Shown: positions 56,282-64,000 of the stretch, one piece after another
How the letters are laid out: every line of letters begins with the position of its first letter
How positions within the stretch are numbered: position 1 is the first letter of the stretch
Assembly: GCA_023897205.1 (NCBI GenBank)
Contig: JAHWDD010000003.1
Span: 5,583,665-5,647,664 of the forward strand
Direction of reading: 5' to 3'
From: Exophiala sp. HKRS030
Taxonomy: Eukaryota > Ascomycota > Eurotiomycetes > Chaetothyriales > Herpotrichiellaceae
Length of the DNA: 64,000 bases
Notes under the pieces: model-generated
Databases searched by the model: none
Told to the model about the DNA's origin: nothing
What the model saw: only the letters and a program-made list of their open reading frames with translations
Translations under genes and position numbers: made by a program

Positions 56282-57439
56282 CTATTGCTGAAAACCACTG
56301 CTCGAGGTGGTCACTGATGTTTCCGGTCTTGTACAAAGTGTGAGGTCGCCGTATTTGTCGATATCGACCACACCAATTAAAAGCTCTGTCAGAGCAGATC
56401 TGCCTCGTCGAGATTGTAGTAGCATTCGAAGCAAAACGCTGTCATTGATACCCGAGTCCGATATCAGCTTGAGAATTTGAGATACGAAGAAAGCTTCTGA
56501 TTTCCCTCGAGCAAACCGATTCTCCTCGATGTCATTTATTTGGGTGTTTCTGAAGTTTTCCCACTCGGCGGCACTCATTCGAAACGTCCTCTTGCTCTTT
56601 TCTAAGCTGACTTTCAAGCGAGAGAGTGCATTTTTGTCATTTTGTTCTCGGTAGGCAAAGAACTTGACCACATCGCTTAGACCCGCTTTGTAGCGACGAG
56701 CCTTGACGGCACGGGGATTCGTCTCGTACTGTTGCTCCTTTGATGTAATTCCAGCACGATGGCCAATGCCACTGTATTGCCCCAGGTGCAAGACACCATC
56801 GTCAAGTTTGGCAAGGCGAGCTCCAATTGATCGATATAAAAGCCGAGATGATTCCGTACGATCTTGTATCAGGATTTCATTCCGTAGTTCGGACATAGAC
56901 GGTAGCAAAGTACTCTCATAGGAGCGAGGTGGTCTCCTAGTTCTTTGGCTTCTGGACAAATCCTGCCGAGCATCATAACTTCTTCTCCTCTTGAGAGAGG
57001 CTTTCGAAGGTGGAAGTGATTTAGTGCCATCTTCGGTGTCAGATAGGACGATGGGCGAAGGTGGCTGTTGATTCTGGAATGGTATGTCTTCCGCATCTCC
57101 TTCGTCAGTGCTATCATACCATTCTTCCCGGTTGGCCTTCGGTCTTGTAGGCGTGTGGGGATCTGATTGTGCCGAATCGGCCTGCAACTTTGATTCTTCC
57201 ACATCCAGAGAGCCGAGTTCCGTATCTTGAGGAATGTCTTGACTTTCTGGACGCGATATATCCTCCTTTTCTGCTGATGTTGTACTACTTGGCTGTTGCA
57301 GTCCAGCCTTCGACTCTTCGGTGTTGACTATACTCGCTCGTCGTCCACCCTCACGGTCGCTTGAATAATCAGAACCTTCGTCCGGCTCCTCATCGTAAAA
57401 ATCCGACCAATCTTCTTGGAAAGCGCGATAGGGAGGCAT
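56282..57439 (-). CDS. Hypothetical protein, acidic N-terminus
   Basis: One exon, 385 residues from the ATG at 57439 (MPPYRAFQEDWSDFYDEEP). The first 170 residues are acidic, Ser/Pro-rich and presumably disordered, with a basic KRRRSYDARQD stretch that could be a nuclear localisation signal. The C-terminal 200 residues look helical and ordered (RNEILIQDRTESSRLLYRSI, KSEAFFVSQILKLISDSGIN). I do not recognise the family. It is divergently arranged with the TBC-domain gene across about 600 bp. Confidence 0.7.
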   Translation of the reverse strand: MPPYRAFQEDWSDFYDEEPDEGSDYSSDREGGRRASIVNTEESKAGLQQPSSTTSAEKEDISRPESQDIPQDTELGSLDVEESKLQADSAQSDPHTPTRPKANREEWYDSTDEGDAEDIPFQNQQPPSPIVLSDTEDGTKSLPPSKASLKRRRSYDARQDLSRSQRTRRPPRSYESTLLPSMSELRNEILIQDRTESSRLLYRSIGARLAKLDDGVLHLGQYSGIGHRAGITSKEQQYETNPRAVKARRYKAGLSDVVKFFAYREQNDKNALSRLKVSLEKSKRTFRMSAAEWENFRNTQINDIEENRFARGKSEAFFVSQILKLISDSGINDSVLLRMLLQSRRGRSALTELLIGVVDIDKYGDLTLCTRPETSVTTSSSGFQQ

Positions 57440-58035
57440 TGTTTAGTGCAACGCGGTGAACGGTGCCGCGACGTTTCTCAGCGCATAGAATTGGGAGGCG
57501 AGCCTGGACATTCATGCATCATATATAGTTCGTATGAATCCGGTAGCGGAACGGTGACGACTTATGGCTTTTTGAAGACGCGTATAGTGTATGCAAACTT
57601 CTGCCATCATGAAAATGGACGAGATTCGACTCCGTTGGTGTTGAAACCCGCGGTCCCCAAGGCCGGAGCGGATAAACTACGGAAGATGTCACGGTTTGCC
57701 CCACGTACCCCGATGAAGTTGAAGGCGAGGCTGGTGGGTAGCATCATATTCGTCTTCACACGATCACAGACAACTTCAAGGCCTTTCCCAAACCTTTCAC
57801 CGAAAATAAACAGCTCCACCAATCATGTCTCACTCAACGATGGAAGGAGTAAGGTGACTATCTTCGTTTTCACCACATGGCAGAGGATACGAAGCCTGAC
57901 CTCAGAACCGACGACACACTTGTGATGACGCTGTGAAAAGAAACAACCGGCACTATCATCTGTTGACGAAATTGGATCCTTGACACAGTTTTCGGTGGCG
58001 GCTCGATGAATGAGAATTGAGATCACCCTGTGACC
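57440..58035. promoter_or_regulatory. Shared divergent promoter region
   Basis: About 600 bases separate two divergent starts (57439 minus, 58036 plus), so this must hold both promoters. No specific element could be supported. Confidence 0.5.
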
Positions 58036-60345
58036 ATGCGCGCGTTTGACGACATCCAGTAAGGGTTCTAGTCGCAACGAGGGTGCTGAATCACTAACAA
58101 ACCCAGGCGTCGCTGGACATCATTGTTCAGTACTTCGATAGGAGTGGACTTGAGGCAGGCACTAAGAGATGGTGAAGGCTTCGACCCATGTGAAGACGGA
58201 CTGCGGTCTGTGTGCTGGAAGGTTAGTACTTGTGATGAGTGTTGAGCTTGATCTCCCGACGTATAACAACAATACTAGGCATTCCTCCTCTACGGACCCT
58301 TAAGCCAGGGTTCATGGCCAAAGAAACTGACGGAATCTCGCTCGGCATATGTGTCGCTTAGAAATCACTTTCTACGCTTCATCGATCATCCGAATGATCT
58401 TCATTCTTCTGCGGATCCATTAGCGGATGACGATAATGTTAGCAAGACGTCTCCTCATACCTTGTGTTGAGTCTCAAATCTAACAAGTCTCCAGTCACCA
58501 TGGTCTACTCTCCGACAGGACGAGTTGAATCGAGAAGAAATCTTCCAAGACGTGACACGATGCATGCAAGACAACTACTTTTTCCGAGAACCGAGCACGC
58601 AGAAGAAGTTGCTCGACATTCTTTTCATCTACGCCAAACTCAACCCTGATATTGGATACCGGCAGGGAATGCACGAGCTGTTAGCACCTATCCTCTGGGT
58701 TATTCAACAAGACGCGGTTGATCTCGCGACCATTCCGAATGTGGACAAACAAGCAGAAGGTACCGATTTCATGCTGGAAACCTTGGACAGCAAATACATT
58801 GAACACGATAGCTTCAGCTTATTCTGTGCTGTCATGCAGACAGCAAAGGCATTCTATGAGATTGGGGAGAATCGAGATTCCTCACCTATCATCGCGAGAA
58901 GCAAGAAAATTCACGAGGAGATTTTGGCCGCTATCGATCCAGAGCTGGCAACACATCTAACTGTCGTAGGCATATTGCCTCAGATATACTCAATGTAGGT
59001 TGTTTCCAGGAAGCGGAGAAGCAGCCAACCGTTAACCACACCTCGCAGACGCTGGATCCGGCTATTGTTCGGTAGAGAATTCGAATTCAAAGAAGTGCTC
59101 CGGGTTTGGGACCTTCTATTCGCAGAGAATCTAAAGCCAGATATTATTGACCTGACCTGTGTTTCAATGCTACTTCGGAGTAGGTGGTCATTGGTGGAAG
59201 CAGACTACACGGCCGCAATCACATCTTTGACGCACTACAGTTTGCCCGAGTCTGGCGAAGGTCCCCAACAGCTGGTCAAGGACGCCGTATTTCTTGATAG
59301 AAATCGCAACGAGGATGCTGGAGCTACGCTCATACAACATTATACGGGGAGGCGACCAAAGAGGAGTGGGAACGCTGACAGTCGAAGTCAATCGGGCGTT
59401 CGTGCAAATCGAAATATACAGCATCGGCAGTCACCAAGTCAATCACCTGCGAGATTTGCATCACCGCAGAGGCAACTAGAAGGACTCTTCTCCGAAGTGA
59501 CTGGATCCTTACAAAAACGAACTGAAGGCTGGAATGTGTCAAAGGTTGTTCGAAGTGCGGTAGGTGAGGTTCGGCGCAATATGAACAATTATCAGACTTC
59601 ACATTCACGCCAGTCAAGTGCCGATGTTTCTCATCTTGGTCGTCGATCATTTGATACAAGATCTGACGAAATGAGACAAGCTTCGGAACGAAAGATACAG
59701 GAACTGGAGCAGAGAAACAAAGCATTGGCCAAGATGCTGGACGAATCACTCCAATCTTTGCGATCTAGCAGATCTGTCGGGTCTGAAAGTTCTGAAGAAG
59801 CAGACCAAAACTTCAACATGGCATTGGCTCGAATTCAATTCGTGTCGGTCTATCTTTCCAATCCGGACATACCAATACCCAAAGAGGAGAAGAATCAGGA
59901 AGCGAAAGCCAGTTTGGTAAAAGGAAGCAAAGATGGCAGCGAGGAGAGCCAGGCGACAGATCAGTCGAGTACTCCATCAGAATCCCCTGGGACACCGCTT
60001 CCAACGAGAGAAGCTCCAAGAGCCCCAGAGAGTAAGAGTCCGGTGCCAAAAGAGAGCCCAAAGCTACCCGCGAAGCTGGAAGTTAAAGAGGTCAAACCCG
60101 CAACGTCAACATCACTACGACCATCCCTTCAAGACTCGTCGTTTTCATTCATGCTAGGCGAAAACAGACATCGATCGAGTTTTGTTAGTTCAGTTGCACA
60201 ACTGCCTGAACAGAGAAGAGACAGCCAGTCCAAAGGGAGAGCTAAGCAGTTGACAACGGAGAATCAAACGCAGCCTGGGAGGAAGGACTCGGAGAGTGAG
60301 GATGACGGATTCACGTTGACGAAGATTAGGGGAGGACGAGAGTAG
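58036..60345 (+). CDS. TBC-domain Rab GTPase-activating protein, TBC1D5-like
   Basis: Five exons (58036-58058, 58107-58221, 58279-58437, 58495-58994, 59049-60345), all in phase, give 697 residues. The first exon is only 23 bases (MRAFDDIQ...). It joins to RRWTSLFSTSIGVDLRQALR, then GLRSVCWKAFLLYGPL, SPWSTLRQDELNREEIFQDV, the arginine-finger block DVTRCMQDN and the glutamine-finger block YRQGMHELLAPILWV. IRWIRLLFGREF and RVWDLLFAEN close the TBC fold. The dual-finger residues expected for GTP hydrolysis are present. The C-terminal 300 residues are disordered, with one short coiled coil (ERKIQELEQRNKALAKMLDE). The expected role is a GAP for a Rab of the endosome/retromer/autophagy routes, by analogy to TBC1D5. 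The exact Rab is unknown. Confidence 0.9.
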
Positions 60346-61397
60346 GAGTAGACCTAGATTGGTTGAGGAGGGGAGATTTCAAGTGTTGATGATGATTGCA
60401 ACGGCGTGAATCGTGGGTGGATGTGCTGGCCATGTATTTGGAACTGGACTTGATATTTCGGACCATACACGGAGTCCGAAGTATTAGAGGATGAGGGATG
60501 GAGAGATGAGGATTCGAGCAGATGCTTTGACGCTGTAGACACTGGATCACCCAGGACTAAGCTCACATCTCATAGTTTGGATCCCACGGGGATGCCTGAC
60601 GAGATGACCTGATTATAGTCAAGTGGTGACTTTAGTCATTAGTGGGGGTGGGCAAGTTTCTCTTCCGGAGGTGATCCCTTATCGATAGGCAATGCTCCAT
60701 ATTGAAGGTTGAGGGAGCACCAGAGACGGATGTCCGTATGAACCAAATATTGCACTTCTGTGCGAGAATTAACTGGAGAGCAGACTATGGGATGATAAGG
60801 CTGTAGTCACAAGGACAGCTGCATGATCAGGCACCCAAAGCCCCAAGCATTGATCACTTGACCACAAATTCCCGTGGTTGAACCAGGCGAGGCCAGACCA
60901 GAACCAGAGCAGAGCAGGGCATGTCACGTTCAGTCGGTCGGAATTCATGTCCACCACGGACTCTTGAAATCTTGTCCTCCAACCTAATTTGTCGTGGTAC
61001 TTAGTCACCACTCACCACTCACCACCACTCAACAACCGCTGCCTTTCCCGAAACTCCAACTCAACCTCCTTCTCGTCTGTCAACAACTACCCCGTAGTCG
61101 TCGTGGAAATCTCTTCTCTCAGTGTCAATTATCCTGCTCGAGTACTCCACCTACGTCAAGTCTGTCATTTCGATCCACTACCTCTACCTCTACCGTCACC
61201 CTCTACAATCCCCGACCGTCCAGCCCCTCGTATCCCCATCATCGAAATCCGTCAGAAACCACCCCACCTTGAGTTCTCACCCCTTTCTACTCAGCATCGA
61301 CGGAAAGTGATCAGAAACCAGAAACCTCAAAGCTGGACTGCGTTTTCTCCCTCTCCTGCCCTTGACAGTCTCGCAGTCCGGAGACTGAGGAGGCAGG
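60346..61397. other. Intergenic
   Basis: About 1.05 kb with no gene recognised. The CT-rich stretch 61000-61300 is probably the long leader of the Yippee gene. Confidence 0.55.
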
Positions 61398-61800
61398 ATG
61401 GGTTTGTCATACAATACATATCTCAACTCGGCAAAGATCTTTGGTTGCAAGGTATGAGAAACCGAAACCGTGTTCCAACCCGTCGTCAACAATAGACAGT
61501 ACTGATCGATTTGCTCTACAGAAGTGCAAAACCCATCTTGCCGACTTTGACGACATCATTTCACGAAACTTCCGCGGGCAACATGGCAAAGCGTTTTTAT
61601 TCGGCACGGTGGTGAATATCAAGCAGGCAGAAGCAATGGAAAGAAACATGACGACTGGTAGACACATAGTGCGTGATATCAAGTGCAAACAGTGTGATGA
61701 GACTGTGGGCTGGAAATATGACAAGGCGTATGAGGCCAGTGAGAAATACAAGGAGGGGAAATTCATCCTTGAGTCGGAGTTGTTATGTACGGTCAGTTGA
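61398..61800 (+). CDS. Yippee family protein (Moh1/YPEL-like)
   Basis: Two exons, 61398-61451 and 61522-61800, with a 70 bp intron (GTATGA donor, CTACAG acceptor), give 110 residues. The start is MGLSYNTYLNSAKIFGCK, and then KCKTHLADFDDIISRNFRGQ. HGKAFLFGTVVNI, IKCKQCDETVGWKYDKAYE and KFILESELL follow. Two CxxC pairs (CKKC and CKQC) form the zinc site of the Yippee fold. Size and order match the eukaryotic family. Yeast Moh1 is part of the GID ubiquitin ligase system, so a regulatory role in protein turnover is likely but inferred. The upstream 400 bases are CT-rich. Confidence 0.92.
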
Positions 61801-63217
61801 GCTGGTTGTCGTCCGCATTCCATGTGACGGTCGGTAATGGAGAATTGGCATCTCTCACGAAGAGTCCACCTGCGGTCGACCTTCACCATGCATTTTGTTG
61901 TCTCGAGAAGGGCATCAAGGCGTTTGGGATCATTTAACAACGGTTGGCCTTGGGTACGGCATTATGGTTATGCAAAGGTTGTCATGGTACACCAGACGAG
62001 ACAGCCAGCAAGCAAGGGGCGTTCGAATTGCTGTTGAGGAAGAGCCAGCGAATGACACAAAGTTCCACGTGGGCCCGTGGCTATCTATATACATTGACAT
62101 GAGCAGGGGTGTTTGACCTGATGCAAAGCTGGCTATTGGATCATGTCAATGGGCCTGACACGAGAGCGGACAAGACCCATTCCAAGACCTGGACAGTGTT
62201 GGATGCTAGGATATACCTCGGTCTGTTCAACCAAGACTCGTAACACCAACAGGCAGTCGAGGGCAAGGTATCACTGCTTTGGTACCTCAGAATGGGAACC
62301 CTGGCGCCCTAGATACTACCACACTAAGTTAGCTAGCTACTTGGACAATCTGCTTCCTGGTATCGAGATTTGGTCTATCCGTACATGGACACGATGAAAA
62401 CCTGTTTCTCGTAGTAGCATCATGGACTTGATATGCAGATCATATGCAGGTGGCCGAAGTGGTTTTGAAGGCTCGGCGAATTCGAGGCGGGGCGAACATG
62501 TCCAAGTCGATATGGAGGGAGATTAAATGATGTTATTGCTTCTGACTTGACCGTTTACGCACAAGGCCCTTTCGGAGAAGGTGATAGGCGTTGTGATGAT
62601 CTGCAGTCGCCCTGCCTATCAATGTACGGATACATAGGTTTGGTCAGTATTTAGCAGTGATTGTCTGTCACCATTGAGAAGGCCCCATTGCCTCAGGAGG
62701 GCTATATCCAGCATATCTCCAAGTCAAATAGGCTTTTCTTTTGATTGTTATCCATAAAAACATTGGCTCTAGCCCTGGGTTATACTTGAGGATAGCTGCA
62801 GCCAAAGACCAAATATGGGGAGACGTCTTCCAATTCGTCATCAAAGAGGGTATTTCCTCAATAGTGGACAGAGCGGCACCTGGACGGGAGGTCCCATGAG
62901 GTGCTGGCGGGGCGTTTGGGAGTGAAGGACCTCAGGAGGAGCTCCATCGCCCTAGGTCGGTTCGATGCCTACCTAGGTACGGAGTACTCCGTAGTTACGG
63001 GCGAAAACTCTGTCTACCAGTTAGGTGCCAGTAGTCCTTTCCATGTGACTGAGCCCCCTCGGCCCTCACCTTTTACTCACCCTCGGGCCACCTTCTGCTC
63101 CCGGAGCCTTCCCTGAGCCTTGATATTGCCGCCGCTTTTGGAGGGCGTGGAGGGCTTCTTCCTTCAATGCCAAGATCTCCCCCCCCCGGTTCGGCCCCTC
63201 GGTTGACTTTCCCTTAG
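61801..63217. other. Intergenic
   Basis: About 1.4 kb. No gene was recognised. Short runs of C and G increase toward the transposon relic. Confidence 0.55.
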
Positions 63218-63909
63218 TTGCATCGAACCATCAACTTCTCACGTAACCTACCTATGTATCTGGGGGGCAAACCGCACTTCAATTTATTGTATAGCCGTGC
63301 CGGCGAAGCTGCTTTCACTCCGGACAACATGGCTGCGGCGTGGAAGAAGGCTGGCCTAGTTCCATTTGATCGACATCGACAGCGCGTCCTGGACACGATC
63401 GCTCGACCTCATATCGATCTGGCATTATCCCCGAGTATATCGCCAGATCTTCCTGTAGACTCGCTAACAGGACCACAGTAGACGCCAGTCACCTCCGAGG
63501 CATTCGCAGCATTGCGCTGTTTAATAGAAGGCGAGACTGGCCACCTTAACAGTAGCCAACAGCATGTCGTGGAGAAAGCGTTGAATGCAGGAGAACAGGC
63601 ACTGGCCAGATGTGGACTGCTGACTGAGGAGAAGCAGATCTTGTATCAGCAGAATAGTGAGAAGAAGACTCGTGCCTCGGTCCGATCCACGGTGGTGGGA
63701 ACGGAACGGCTAGAGTAATGAGTTACGAGGATATTGTTCAGGCCCGCGGGCGGCAAGGACCGATGTCATCCCGGGGTGAATGTCAGAAGGGCTCGGCGGA
63801 GAATGTTGCTACTCATACGGGTGAAGTTGCAGCGTCTAAATTAAACTCTAATACTGGGAGTAAGTCTGTCCAAAACAGGCAGCCCTGCTTAAGGAGAATG
63901 CGGAAGTGA
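63218..63909 (+). pseudogene. Decayed 3' end of a pogo/Fot1-type DDE transposase
   Basis: The frame reads AGEAAFTPDNMAAAWKKAGL and VPFDRHRQRVL, a block typical of pogo-superfamily (Fot1/Pot-like) DDE transposases after the catalytic domain. An in-frame TAG at 63479-63481 interrupts it. The same frame then continues (ALRCLIEGETGHLN...KKTRASVRSTVVG) until a one-base frame change near 63697-63699, after which VMSYEDIVQARGRQ continues the family C-terminus. The DDE core and the inverted repeats are not in the recognised part, and the right window edge may cut further remnants. This is a non-functional element relic. Confidence 0.7.
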
Positions 63910-64000
63910 TTCTTGTGCACATCAAAGAGTCAACACCTTGTCAAGATACGAGTCAGAAGGCCGCTCAACAGGCGCAGCAATGCTCGAGTTCATCACTGGC

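Overview
This window is nuclear DNA of a filamentous ascomycete (Pezizomycotina). The support for that is genes split by short introns (mostly 45-115 bp, GT...AG, with CTAAC/CTGAC-like branch sites), a Zn2Cys6 regulator, NACHT-WD40 fungal NLRs with SesB-type hydrolase heads, a Grr1-like F-box protein, a PAS kinase and a Yippee protein. The class cannot be fixed from the sequence alone. No rRNA, tRNA or CRISPR array was recognised.

Layout. 1-4.2 kb: the 3' end of an unrecognised gene (+), an isocitrate-lyase/PEP-mutase superfamily enzyme (-) and a fructosamine-kinase-like protein (-). 5.5-10.4 kb: a large hydrolase-NACHT-beta-propeller NLR (+). 10.7-27.4 kb: a run of co-directional (+) metabolic genes, namely an MFS transporter, a cis-aconitate-decarboxylase-like MmgE/PrpD enzyme, a Bli-4-type SDR, an Atg26-like glycosyltransferase, a second SDR, a RidA-amine oxidase fusion and a Zn2Cys6 regulator, with an amidase relic on the other strand. 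30.3-44.4 kb: a LovD/class C beta-lactamase-like protein, a Grr1-like F-box/LRR protein ending in a CaaX box, 6 kb of repeat-rich intergenic DNA and a Psk1-type PAS kinase. 45.8-53.4 kb: a protein with acidic-aromatic motifs and a second NLR with an N-terminal membrane anchor. 54.2-61.8 kb: a multi-pass membrane protein, an unrecognised acidic protein, a TBC1D5-like Rab GAP and a Yippee protein. 63.2-64 kb: the decayed 3' end of a pogo/Fot1-type transposase.

How the genes may work together. The 10.7-27.4 kb run has the composition of a co-regulated accessory pathway: transporter, decarboxylase-like enzyme, two reductases, amine oxidase, glycosyltransferase and pathway-type regulator. It has no PKS, NRPS or terpene synthase backbone in this window. 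The two NLRs look like members of the fungal self/non-self or immunity repertoire. The right half is mostly housekeeping signalling and trafficking.

A caution for every user of this sequence: ten positions in five otherwise well-conserved genes (MFS, first SDR, PAS kinase, acidic-aromatic protein, second NLR) break the frame by exactly one missing base, always next to a mononucleotide run. The protein on either side continues the same family. This looks more like systematic homopolymer under-calling than ten independent inactivations, so I annotate these genes as CDS and mark the breaks.

All family names rest on reading motifs by eye. No database search was run.
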